Shown here: positions 1-10,609 of the stretch, piece after piece
Layout of the letters: each line of letters begins with the position of its first letter
How positions within the stretch are numbered: position 1 is the stretch's first letter
DNA from: Batillaria attramentaria
Lineage: Eukaryota; Mollusca; Gastropoda; Batillariidae
Reading direction: 5' to 3'
Length of the DNA: 64,000 nt
Assembly (NCBI GenBank): GCA_018292915.2
Contig: JACVVK020000533.1
Coordinates: 199,001 to 263,000, forward strand
The notes under the pieces: model-generated
Database searches by the model: none
Seen by the model: only the letters and a program-made list of their open reading frames with translations
What the model was told of the DNA's origin: nothing
Position numbers and translations under genes: made by a program

Positions 1-349
1 CCATGGTAGTATTTTACTTTTGGGTGCCAGGAGAGGCGACTAAATGCCTTTAAAAATGCTAAAATTTGTTCTCGTAAGTGGGATGTTTACCCCGTAGACC
101 CCTAGCAGGGCGGTGCCTCTGTACCCCGGCCTAGGTTTCAGTCTTTTTTTTTCCCCTCGGCAATTCCCCAGCCTGAAAAAAAATCTTAATATTAGGGCCT
201 TTAAGCAATCAGCCCACTCTGTACCCAGTCAGGAAAATTCCACCAACACTTGAACACAATAGGCAAGTGTTGACAGTTTGCAAACGCACACACCTAATAC
301 CCACACTGTGACATGACGTGAAACCAGGCTGGCTTGAGGGCTGGCGATT

Positions 350-822
350 TACTCTGACCATGCTACTAAAGGCAGTAAAGCCTTACAAGTTAATCTGCCC
401 GCCATAACAATGGTCGACTCAACTCCTGTTAATCAAAAGGGTCGAGCCCCCAGAATTCAGCCAATCGCGTCCTGCGGCATAATGAGCACAACACGTGGCA
501 TGGTCTGGCAAACTTTCTTGCCAGACACTGTACAGCGAGGGAAGCAGGTGTAGTTTTGATATGACTGGAACTTGGAAAGAAAGCAGTAAGTCAACTGGAG
601 TCATTTGAGGAAAAAGGCCATTACGTCAATGTCTTTTCAGTTTGAAATCACCCCTTTTCCCATACAACGACGTCATAGACGTACTGCGTTTTGCCAATAT
701 ACATCAGAGTGAAGGGGCGTGGCTTTGACCTCGAGGCCTGCCAAGTGGAGTCGTCTATTAACTCTGACCACGCTACTAAAGGTAGTAAAGCCTTAGAAGT
801 TGATCTGCTTGCCATAACAATT
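350..822 (+). repeat. ~408-bp repeat unit bounded by 62-bp direct repeats
   Basis: A ~62-bp segment (CTCTGACCA...GCCATAACAAT) at about 350-411 recurs at about 760-822. The stretch between is homologous to the last ~350 bp of the window (63645-64000). Confidence 0.75.
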
Positions 823-1126
823 TCTCCACAAACAGTTCCTCAAAGCTGCTAGGGCAGATTACAACATTCCTCCATACAGGTCGAGGTACCGCCAGATACT
901 TGTAGTTGTACACTACTTACTAGTATGGGGCTTCAGTGACAAGCACAAGGCCGTTTCACAACATAACCGCCTACTCTTACGAGGGTAGGCGCGTTTTGAG
1001 TTTTCTTGTCTTTTGTCCATCGCGAGGGTGATTAGAAAAAAAAGGCCAGGATAGCACTGGAGAGGACCTTAAAAAATTTGGCTTTGTTAAGATTTGAACC
1101 CCCGACCATGTGCCTGTGTGCCTGCA

Positions 1127-1130
<4 letters not shown>

Positions 1131-1210
<80 letters not shown>
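1131..1210 (+). repeat. (TG)n microsatellite
   Basis: 80 bp of pure TG followed by CG-bearing variants. Long VCVC/THTH frames here are artefacts. Confidence 0.98.
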
Positions 1211-1220
<10 letters not shown>

Positions 1221-2144
1221 CGTGCGTCAGTGTGTGCATGTGTATGCGAAGGTAGATGGATGGAAAGAGGACAACAACACCCCCCCCCCCAAAAAAAAAA
1301 GGCACTTCAAACACGTTTCTGGGGAATATTCTCTCCTGTCACCCACTGGTTTTTCCCAAAGACAATTAATGTCGCTGATTATCTTAATGCTGTTTTGTTT
1401 CTTTGTATGAGGGCGCCTGGGGAAGGATGGAGCATTTTTTCCCCCCAGTTCTGTTCAAGACCATCACGACACACAAAGCAGCAAAACCACACCTTGTACT
1501 ACAGCCAGGAGTCTTCAGTCCTAATAATCGAACGGTCAGATCTACCGGTAGACAACACTTGCAGGTGGGGTCACTCAACCATGTCCAACATACTAACAAT
1601 GTCCCCGTACCTAACTGAGCGGAGTTCTGGCTACACCCCAAATTATGCTAATTACTACATTTCACAGACTATAAGTAAGGGATCTACCATCATCTAGGAA
1701 AAGGGTCCAAGCGCCGCAGATCTGACAGACGTTTATGCCCCTTTTCAATATGCCGGCTGAGATGGCGAAACATCTACTGGCTGGAGGCTTACGGCTGTCA
1801 AGGTAGACTTATGTATGGTCATAGTGATGACACAAATATGTCAACCTGGTATTCACCGTACGGGAGTAAACGTTTATCTCACTACAATAAGTCAGTCCGC
1901 TAGAACTTCATCTTCATCATCTTGGTAAATCTATGCCTCTTACAGAGTCATTACTATGAATAAGACGAATGATTTTATTTTATATTTTCTCACATTTTTG
2001 GTCAATCAGTCTTGTAATAAGATCAGAACATCCTGGTACCTAGTCTTGTTACGACCAGCAAAGATACCGCTGTAATGTATGTGGTATTCTGATACCTATG
2101 AGCCATTGAGGGAACTGCTGCTATCTAGTATTTTCACCCGAGAA

Positions 2145-2181
2145 ATGTGTGTGTGTGTGTGTGTGTGTATGTGTGTGTGTG

Positions 2182-2220
<39 letters not shown>

Positions 2221-2464
2221 TGTGTGTGTGGTGTGTGTGCGTGCGTGCGTGTGTGTGTGTGTGTGTGTGTGTATGGTGTGTGTGTGTGTATGGTGTGTGT
2301 GTGTGTGTGTGTGTGTGTATGGTGTGTGTGTGTGTATGGTGTGTGTGTGTGTGTGTGTGTGTATGGTGTGTGTGTGTGTGTGTGGTGTGTATGGTGTGTG
2401 GTGTGTGTGGTGTGTGTGTATGGTGTGTGTGTGGTATGGTGTGTGTGTGTGTGTGTGTGTGTAT

Positions 2465-2524
<60 letters not shown>

Positions 2525-2572
2525 TGTGCGTGTGTGCGTGCGTGTGTGTGCGTGTGCGTGTGTGTGCATGTG
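2145..2572 (+). repeat. Interrupted TG-rich microsatellite
   Basis: About 430 bp of TG with regular GTATGG and GTGCG interruptions, non-coding in all frames that matter. Confidence 0.98.
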
Positions 2573-3486
2573 TTGTGTACATATGTATATGTGCATGCTT
2601 GAGACAATGAAAATTTTTCAACGGTAGAAATTGTAGCACACGTGCCAGTTTATAATTCGCCGTTGCTAAACTACAAATGTAAAACAAAAGAAGAGACAAG
2701 AGACCCCCCCTCCCCCCCCCCCAAAAAAAAAAACAAAAAAAACCTCAGAGACGGAGAGAGAGGGAGGGCGGGGGGAGGGGGGAGTTACAAGTTGAGTATT
2801 TAGTTTTTGTAAACACTCCCGCCTAAACCTCAAGTCCCCCCCCCCCACCCCCTACCCCCATCTCTCTCCCGCTCCCCATGCAATCGCGCAAAACACATCT
2901 ACACAATACAGTGTATACCTACAGCACGTGAGCAACATTCACTAAAACAGCCAGTTCAAACCATCCCCGCCTCCCCTGAAAAACAAAACCCTGAACTACC
3001 ATGTCCTCCCAAAATGATGTCTCAAGCTTTGATCTTCCCGAGACCTGGCTATTTTCCCCGTTCACCCCACCCCACACCTACGTGTGGTTAACAAAAGCTA
3101 CAAAGTCGCGCACCCTCTTGTTACATAGGTGACAGTTTCTCTTTCCGTCCCACTGGCGGGCGGTTTGGGCCATTGTGAGCCGCACGAGCCAACGTACCTA
3201 GTTGCCACAACACAATGGGAAGTTTGGGGGCAGGCTGTGAAAGGGGACTGACTTGAGACACTAGTGTATCAAATGTTACTTACCGCCTACAGCTCAGATA
3301 CGGGGAAAAAAAGACGAGAGAGAGAGAGAGAGAGAGAGATGAAATGAAAATAATGTCATGAAAAGAAACTTTATTTTACAAAAACACAAGATTACTGAAA
3401 GTCCTGTACGTGTTCGATCTTGGCCTTGGGAATTTACATATCCCCTCCCCCCCCCTACACACCTACCCACGCCCCCCCCCTTCCCC

Positions 3487-3490
<4 letters not shown>

Positions 3491-3546
<56 letters not shown>
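3491..3546 (+). repeat. (CA)n microsatellite
   Basis: Pure CA run beside a C-rich tract; a GA/CAGA-rich stretch follows at 3590-3670. Confidence 0.97.
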
Positions 3547-3548
<2 letters not shown>

Positions 3549-3959
3549 TGCATCACTGAAAAAGTAACCACCAATAACCAAATTGAAGGGAGAGAGACAG
3601 ACAGACAGACAGAGCTACAGACAGGGAGAGAGACAGAGAGACAGAGAGAGAGACAGAGACAGACAGACTGAGGAAGAAAAAAGTACGGTACATTTGGGAT
3701 CTGAGCGAGCCTTGTAACAGGCCCGTATTTCCAGAACAACCGAGTTGCGCCGGCTAGACTGGCCGGATGTGACAACTCAATTCTGACCGGCTGACTGATT
3801 CGTGACATTTACACTGTTTCAACAGGAACGCTGGGAAAATGCTGTTGTCTTTCAAACTGTTGTCACCGTCAACACGCAGTTACAGTAAATCCTGATCGCC
3901 CACTCAAAAACCTTCCCACACCATGCATCCTCCCACCCCCTCCCCTCCCCTTCCCCTCC

Positions 3960-4100
3960 GTGGTCCCTGGCTGAGCGTCTGACCCTAGAAAGCATGCTAT
4001 CGAGTGGGTTCGAATCCCGAGCTCTGATCTGACAACCATGCATCCATCCATCTGATCTGGAAATGTTCAGCCCACAAAATTCGAAAATAACTGTTGCAAC
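3960..4100 (+). mobile_element. SINE family C, diverged partial copy
   Basis: Has a tRNA B-box-like GGTTCGAATCCC and the tail AAATGTTCAGCCCACAAAAT shared with the element at 29063-29263. Confidence 0.6.
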
Positions 4101-4287
4101 TGTTAAACCCTGAAACACGTGACCGTTATGTGTTCATGTGCAGTGTCCGAGAAAATGGGTGTGATTCACGTGAGCGGTCCGTGTTGGGTTGACCTCGGGA
4201 CGATCTGAGCCAAATATCTGGGATAACTGAAGCGCGATTATCAATGCGATTATTACTAAGTTATTTACTTTGAGTTTGAGCGCGCGC

Positions 4288-4292
<5 letters not shown>

Positions 4293-4352
<60 letters not shown>
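4293..4352 (+). repeat. (CA)n microsatellite
   Basis: Pure CA run of 60 bp, followed by a short TG run and a G run at 4387-4415. Confidence 0.97.
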
Positions 4353-4354
<2 letters not shown>

Positions 4355-4805
4355 TTGAAACTACTGAAAGGCCGGGCTTGCGGTTAGTGTGTGTGTGTGT
4401 GTGGGGGGGGGGGGGATAGGTTTCTCCATCCCACACTTTTACAAAGCTGTTCGCCTTCCGCATAGTCCTGTGAGACTGTCCCTAACTTTATACGATATCT
4501 TACTTGGCCAGTCACCCTCACCCCTAACCATCATCTTCACCCCCCCCCCCCCCCCCCCTTGCCGTAAAGCTGGACGTTGCTTCTCGGAGCAGACAAGGTA
4601 CTCTCTGTATCTTATCACGGGCCAGAAAATATTTGACAGTGTCAACAGATGACTGGGTGCTGAATGCATACAGCAAGGCATGCACGTTGGTTATCTGTGA
4701 GGACCGGGTGTCCCGTGATGCTTTGCACGGTCCTAGGAAAGAGAGTGGTGACTCCTTAAGACTCAAAGATTTCCAGCGTAACAGACTGGAAGAATGGTTG
4801 TATCA

Positions 4806-4952
4806 CCGCCCTGAGGGAACCCCAGTCTATTCACAGAGTTCGCCGTGTTGGACGTCGATGTCCTCGGAAGCGTGGGCACGATGTTGGCTCTGTGGTGGTT
4901 GGGAAGTTCCACAGTCAGACTGTTATCCGAGGAGTTATGGTTCGAACCTCTT
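4806..4952 (+). pseudogene. Exact 147-bp copy of part of the serine-rich coding frame
   Basis: Bases 4806-4952 are identical to 6539-6685, the part coding the third VELP motif and following residues, in the same orientation 1733 bp away. Similarity continues weakly for ~35 bp to the right. The flanks to the left do not match. It is too short to be a gene; it is a recent partial duplication or a gene-conversion tract. Confidence 0.9.
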
Positions 4953-5832
4953 ACACTATGATTTCCAGACTCGACACGGTACTTTATCTACGTTCGACGC
5001 TTTCAGTTCGGCGTTGCGGAACAGGCACTGACAATGGCACTTCATTTTTCAAGTCAGTGGATGAAAGCCGGATTAGGTACATAGTCCTTTCTCTTAGATC
5101 TTGTCCTTGGTACATACTATTACAGATAACAGAGACACGCAGACACACATCGGACATACACACTGAACGGCAAGTTTGGGTAAGAGCATCAAATGCAGTT
5201 CACGTCTCAAACACCAAAGAGCAGAATTCAGAAACAAGTCTTTGCTGAAACACGGTAACTCATCTACGTACGGAATTCTCAATAACTTCTCCAGGAAAGT
5301 ACACTTTATCGGCAGAATAAAACCTGCCCATTATATACATACAAAAAAACAACTACAACGCCAAAGACAATGTCTGCACCGCATAAATTTTGTCTGTGAA
5401 ACTTCCTGACAAATGTACCAGAAGTCAGTCTCGCCTCTGTGCGAACTATCGACAGTTATTTCATATTAAAAAAAAGGCAAGCCTGGGATAAACCCACAAA
5501 GAAAATCCGTCGCAACTGGCTTCAGAGCCGAAAAGGCAAGCAGCAAAGTACCTCTTGACTGTTTTCTCTCATAATGTTTGGCCGGCACAACGGAAAGCTC
5601 TGTTTGAGTGGGCAGCTAAACGGAACTAGGTGGGGGTAGGACTGAGGGGGTGGGTAGGGGTGTCAATATTAATGGAGCCTGAAAGCCGGACAACCATGTG
5701 GTAAATCCAAACAACAAACACGGCACAAAATGGCTGGCCTCAGCACAATGGTGTCACAGAAGTTAGTAACTTGGCTCTGTTTCTGGCTACTAACCTTGAT
5801 CCAAACTGACGCTTTCTGGGATATTTGACCGG

Positions 5833-5902
5833 TAAAATCTTGGAGAGAGAGAGAGAGGGGGGGGGGGGGAGACATGATTCGGCGCCGACTCTCTCTCTCT
5901 CC

Positions 5903-5979
<77 letters not shown>
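5833..5979 (+). repeat. Compound GA/G/CT/CA microsatellite
   Basis: GA run, G run, a short unique piece, CT run, then ~58 bp of CA. Confidence 0.97.
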
Positions 5980-6249
5980 GCTGTACGAGACACCCAGATA
6001 TATTGTAGAAACGGAGACACCGACAAACCACGACCAAATCGTTGCTGGCCAAAAAGTACATCTGAACCAATTCTCTTTTACTACAGTATCACAAACATAC
6101 CAACTACCAACTCTTTCATCATTTATCAATCAGTCCCCACCACCCCCCCCCCTCCCCCAGCCCCCCTTAACATATTCACCGTTATTTCCCCAAGTACCAA
6201 AACATCACTTGACTGTTAAAAGCCCCATGCAAAAATCACAGTTTAACTG

Positions 6250-6434
6250 ATCTTCCGCTCAATAGCAGCCACTTGAAGCCACAATCTGCAACGATCTCGC
6301 TCCTAGCGGGGAAGACCCACACCTTGCGTAATAGTGGCTTGAAGTGGCTCCTACTGGGGTGCAGTGGCTTGTTCTTTTTAATCAGTCTTATCATACAGTG
6401 GGCAGAGGTTGGTAGGGCTCGGGGTCTTTAAGAG
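6250..6434 (+). repeat. Dispersed repeat, copy 1, overlaps the end of the serine-rich frame
   Basis: Contains GTGGCTTGAAGTGGCTCCTA and GTGCAGTGGCTTG, shared with 19146-19290 (minus) and 56797-56890 (plus). The match runs through the stop codon of the serine-rich frame and its last dozen codons. No terminal repeats were seen. Confidence 0.7.
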
Positions 6435-9351
6435 ATACACTGTGAGTGACGTCAGTCTTACCCTTCTCGGCCGGTCTGTACGTCTGTCTGTACGCCGAGG
6501 CGGCCGATGCGGATCTCACCAGTTTCACGTTGGGGTTTCCGCCCTGAGGGAACCCCAGTCTATTCACAGAGTTCGCCGTGTTGGACGTCGATGTCCTCGG
6601 AAGCGTGGGCACGATGTTGGCTCTGTGGTGGTTGGGAAGTTCCACAGTCAGACTGTTATCCGAGGAGTTATGGTTCGAACCTCTTTGCACTGTGGAAGTT
6701 CTAGAACGCGACACGATCTGGCCTGGGGTGCTAGCGGTGGTCGTGTGCGTCCAGCCATCGATGTTTTGCGTCGTGTGGGAAGACACAGGCACAATGGCCG
6801 CGATGTGTTTGTTGGGAAGCTCCACTGTCAGTCTCCCGTCTTGCGTATCCTGCTGCACGTGCGTGTGCCTGACCTCGTTCCCCACTGACCTACTTTCCGA
6901 ACGAACGCCGCGCGCGTCCGAAATCGGGACCACGGACACTTTCTGTTGGCTGGGTAACTCGACGACCAGATCGTCCGCCCCGCTTATCCGAGACGTCGAG
7001 TTTCTTTGCACGTGACTATCGTCAGCACGCGCCTGTGGCGTGTTCTGCACGTGCCTGGAGGCGGGGCTGAACGAACTCGAGCGCGACACAGGAGCCGAGG
7101 CGTTGGATTTGCTGGAGGGTCGTATCACCCGGAATATCTTCTGCACCATGCGCTGGGAGATGCTACGGTGAACACCCCTCTCTTTGTGCTTCTTGCTGTT
7201 CTTCAGCGCGGCGTTCCAAGCCGGGATGTCCTCAGGGTCCGTCTCGTTGAAGTGCTCCACGATGGTCTTCATCGGGACGGACCCCTGGCGATCCAAAGTC
7301 CAGCGGTGAGACAAGTCCTGGCTCTGGTGGTGAGGAGGAGGAGAAGACGACGAGGAGCTGTGGTTGGACTGGTTGGACCGGCTCCCTGGGAGGGAGTCCA
7401 TGGACTTGGACACGCTGATACGCGTGATGTGACGGAGGTTGCTGTCCAGCGTCTGGGACCTGTACATGACGTCAGGACTGAAGCTGGAGCGGTGGAGGTG
7501 GGATTGGGAGTGGGAGTGTGAGTGTAGGTGGTTAGACCTCCCAGTGACATGCTGGTGGTTCTTCTTGTAGTGACCCATGTTGGGCAACGTGCTGAAGCCG
7601 TAAGGTCCCACAGAAGATGGGAACTCCTCTTCCGAACCGAACGACATGTCCTGGGAGAAACTCTCCTGCTCGTGCACGGAATGAGGCGACAGGCTGGAAC
7701 TGTCCGCGTGTCCGTTGGTCACATGACCTGCACGTGACCTGGAGACCGCTGCGTCCGAGGAAACGGTCACCACACTCACAGCGTTGCTGTGTCTTTGTGA
7801 CGTCACAGAGCTGCTGTGTCCTTGTGACGTCACAGAGCTGCTGTGTCCTTGTGACGTCACAGAGCTGCTGTGTCCTTGTGACGTCACAGAGCTGCTGTGT
7901 CTTGGTGATATCACAGAACTGCTGTGTATTTCCGTTGGGGAGGAAACAGTGGAACTTGTCCGTCTCTCGGCCGTCGTCCATGAAGTCTGGCCAACACTGA
8001 CAGATGTGTGTCCGTTTACTACAGGCGTTGTATTGGAGTCAGCGCTGGTGAAAAATGGTGGATTTTTCTCCGTCTTCACCGGACTTTTCAACACCACTCC
8101 AAACTTTGCGGTGATATCAGGTTCATCCGATTCCGGAGACGATTTCTCCGACCCAGGGTGCACGGCACTTCCTGGAGACCCTCTGTTCTTCAGGTGACTC
8201 TCCAGTTTGCTCAGCAGAGCTTTGTTGGCAAAGACACTGAGGTTGTCCATGGAGCTAGACATTTTCCTGCTAGCTCTCAGGCTGCCCACAGTTTCTGGGA
8301 TGTCCGCGTCATCCCGCATGCTCTTGCTGCGACGGATGTCGTTGCGCTTTTCCAACACCTGCTCCAGTTCCTTGACGAGCTCGTTGTACTGCTTGGACCC
8401 GGGGTCCTTCTTGGATCTCCGGAAGATCATCGGGAAGGGCATCACAGTTGAGTCTCTGAACTCCTTGGGAGGGGGAGGCGGGGGTGCGGGTTCCAAGAAG
8501 TCATAGCTTTCTAGAGTCACATTCTCCCCGTCACTCCCTCCGTTGGGGAGCTGGTGGTTCTGCTTCACAACCGACATAGTTAGAGATGTTTGCTGAACGA
8601 TCAGCTCAGAAGATGAAGAAGGCGCGGGTGATGGTTTGGGTTCATTTTTTGCTGTCTCCCCAGCAGAGGAGGAAGAGAGGGAAGAAGAGGAGAGTGACCT
8701 AGAACTGGCGGCCGTCCTCCCTTCTCCCTCACCACTACTGCTAAAAACGCCACCTGTCTGATTCACTCCCTGCCAGTGAAATGTTTTCTCAGTGAGGCTG
8801 ACCTTAGCGTCTGTCACAGCTGTTCCGTTTATGTCACTCCTCCCCCATCCTTCCCCGCCGCTAGCCGCGTGGCTGGGGGTGGAGTGTTGTGTCACGGCTG
8901 AAGTCTCGCTTCTGTCTTCCCCCCTTCCATCATTACCGCCAGCGCCTGGGGGGTTGGGGTCGTGTGTCAGTGTCACGCTAGCTGTCACGCTGTGTTGTGA
9001 CCCCGCCACCCTAACCTCGCCGCTAGAGGACATCAGGACCTCAGACGACCCTGCCATCTTGGACTGATCCCCCAGAGTCCCCCCTCCGTCCTGCCCCCAC
9101 CCTGCCTCATCTTCCTCCTCCTTCCTGCTTGATGACGTCACCGTCTGAGAGAAACTGAACGAGTCCCACCTGGCCACGTCCAGGTCAGCACCGTCGCCAT
9201 TGGCAACAGGAGTCTGCGCGCCCGTCCTTGAACTGCTGTGGGAGATGGAGAGGTCAAGGTCGGAGAGCGTGTCATCCTTGCTGTGCTGGCGGTTCAGAAA
9301 CTCCTGCAGTTCGTCGATAATATTCTCGGCTCTGTCACGTGCCGAGTTCAT
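6391..9351 (-). CDS. Unrecognised serine-rich, probably disordered protein (986 aa)
   Basis: An unbroken 986-codon frame. The start chosen is the ATG at 9349-9351 (A at -3); the frame stays open five codons more before it reaches CTG/TTG codons and then a TAG at 9394-9396. In 991-residue numbering (five residues upstream of that ATG): a helical start ENIIDELQEFLNRQ (~14-27); a serine-rich acidic region; P-P-P-P-P-P at ~295-300; a helical, charged KQYNELVKELEQVLEKRN (~325-342) followed by RRSKSM; NKALLSKLESHLKNR (~381-395), a little like an actin-binding helix; a nine-residue repeat SSSVTSQGH (~482-527); His-rich HSHSHSQSHLH; DPEDIPAWNAALKNSKKHKE (~710-729); and three VELP motifs (~800-920). 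I cannot name the family. Its frame, many RxxS sites and low complexity suggest a cytoskeletal scaffold, which is inference only. It may be a separate gene or a last exon of one, since possible acceptors (CTCTCTAG at 9394, ACAG at 9385) precede it in phase 0. Confidence 0.8.
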   Translation of the reverse strand: MNSARDRAENIIDELQEFLNRQHSKDDTLSDLDLSISHSSSRTGAQTPVANGDGADLDVARWDSFSFSQTVTSSSRKEEEDEAGWGQDGGGTLGDQSKMAGSSEVLMSSSGEVRVAGSQHSVTASVTLTHDPNPPGAGGNDGRGEDRSETSAVTQHSTPSHAASGGEGWGRSDINGTAVTDAKVSLTEKTFHWQGVNQTGGVFSSSGEGEGRTAASSRSLSSSSLSSSSAGETAKNEPKPSPAPSSSSELIVQQTSLTMSVVKQNHQLPNGGSDGENVTLESYDFLEPAPPPPPPKEFRDSTVMPFPMIFRRSKKDPGSKQYNELVKELEQVLEKRNDIRRSKSMRDDADIPETVGSLRASRKMSSSMDNLSVFANKALLSKLESHLKNRGSPGSAVHPGSEKSSPESDEPDITAKFGVVLKSPVKTEKNPPFFTSADSNTTPVVNGHTSVSVGQTSWTTAERRTSSTVSSPTEIHSSSVISPRHSSSVTSQGHSSSVTSQGHSSSVTSQGHSSSVTSQRHSNAVSVVTVSSDAAVSRSRAGHVTNGHADSSSLSPHSVHEQESFSQDMSFGSEEEFPSSVGPYGFSTLPNMGHYKKNHQHVTGRSNHLHSHSHSQSHLHRSSFSPDVMYRSQTLDSNLRHITRISVSKSMDSLPGSRSNQSNHSSSSSSPPPHHQSQDLSHRWTLDRQGSVPMKTIVEHFNETDPEDIPAWNAALKNSKKHKERGVHRSISQRMVQKIFRVIRPSSKSNASAPVSRSSSFSPASRHVQNTPQARADDSHVQRNSTSRISGADDLVVELPSQQKVSVVPISDARGVRSESRSVGNEVRHTHVQQDTQDGRLTVELPNKHIAAIVPVSSHTTQNIDGWTHTTTASTPGQIVSRSRTSTVQRGSNHNSSDNSLTVELPNHHRANIVPTLPRTSTSNTANSVNRLGFPQGGNPNVKLVRSASAASAYRQTYRPAEKGKTDVTHSVSLKDPEPYQPLPTV
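7796..7925 (-). repeat. 27-bp coding minisatellite
   Basis: About five tandem 27-bp units inside the serine-rich frame encode S-S-S-V-T-S-Q-G-H. Units at 7798, 7825, 7852 and 7879 each hold the perfect palindrome TGACGTCA; the fifth has decayed to TGATATCA. Confidence 0.9.
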
Positions 9352-9407
9352 TCTGAGTTCATTCAATGTGTTCTCCGACGCGAACTGTTTTTTCTAGAGA
9401 GTTCCAT
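9343..9407 (-). promoter_or_regulatory. Two short upstream frames before the 986-codon frame
   Basis: If this leader is not spliced, an ATG at 9405-9407 opens a 14-codon frame ending TGA just before a second ATG. That one opens a 4-codon frame whose TGA overlaps the main ATG. Such frames usually lower translation of the main frame. If the exon starts at the AG at 9394 they do not exist. Confidence 0.3.
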
Positions 9408-10065
9408 GAGTCGGGGAAATAAGTCAGTGTCTTTCTTACAAAGCCTTATATGCCCAAGGTCACTTCATAGTCCAGCCGATCACAAAACGCATCGTGGTTT
9501 GTCTACATGCTCGATACAACCAAATCTGATTCGTCTGATACACAATATCTCTCACAGGAGAACTTCCTACGGCATCACGCGTTCACCTGCACACAAATTC
9601 CCTAGCAGTAACACTAAAAGCTCTCAAGAAGTCCTTACAAAAACTTCCGGCAGATAAAAAAGCAAACTCAACTTCCACCATCAGCTCATGCCTACTGTAT
9701 CTCGTAAGCTCACATTAACAACCAGACCCAGTGTCAGGTGGCGAAAGCCTGTGTGTGTAGGCCGCAACTTTACAACTACATACGCCTGCTACCTTTGGCA
9801 TTTATCAAATTCCTTAGTGGGACACTTTACATCATTTTTTTTTTTTCCCAAAGGATAGTATTGCTTCAAAAGCTGTCACATTTGGAAAGGCCACTCGTTT
9901 GCCACTGCCGATGTGAGGGAGGGGTCCAGTGGAGAATGAGGGGAGAGAGGAGAGGGAGTGGGTGGGGGGGGGGAGGTATAAGAAAGTATGGAGGGTGGGG
10001 GGAAACAGCTGAGAAAAGGTTTTTTTTTTTAATCTTGTTTTTGCTTTCTCTGTGCGTACCAAACT

Positions 10066-10069
<4 letters not shown>

Positions 10070-10116
<47 letters not shown>
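10070..10116 (+). repeat. (CT)n microsatellite
   Basis: Pure CT run within a low-complexity region that also holds T and G homopolymers. Confidence 0.97.
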
Positions 10117-10121
<5 letters not shown>

Positions 10122-10568
10122 TTTATTTATTCATTTGTGTTTTTTTCTTTATTATTATTTTTTTTTTTTTGGGGGGGGGGGATAGTTAACGGGGGAGGGA
10201 ATGTGAAAGACTGAGCCGGGGGGATGGGGGTAGGGAAGAAAGTTGAGAGAAATTTGTAAAACACTGTTTTAGTCTGTGCGTACTGAACACTCACTAGTTT
10301 CTTGGGGGAGGGTGGTTGAGGGGAAGGGGGGTGGCGCGCGGGGGGGGGGGGGAGATGGATGTTAGAGCAGGAGGGGTGAGGGGAGGGAAAAAGTTGAGAG
10401 AAATTTGTCATGCAAGTTTTTTTTTTTTTTTTCTGTGCGTACCAAACACTGAGTGGCATCTTGACCCTAGTTGTGTAAATGTCGCCAGCGGCCTGCAAAC
10501 TGTGCACTGAATCATGTGTTGCCAGAAACTGGGGGTAACGTTTACACCCTATCACATCTACACATCAT

Positions 10569-10609
<41 letters not shown>

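Larger units (their letters stand above)
823..4805. other. No gene seen; low-complexity intergenic DNA
   Basis: Apart from the microsatellites, C/G homopolymers and the SINE remnant listed, I see no conserved frame or RNA gene. Confidence 0.6.

Noticed and set aside
6391..9366. Direct splicing of the 21346 donor to the serine-rich exon
   Set aside because: The donor is phase 1 while both plausible acceptors near 9.39 kb are phase 0, so a direct join would shift the frame; an extra exon would be needed.
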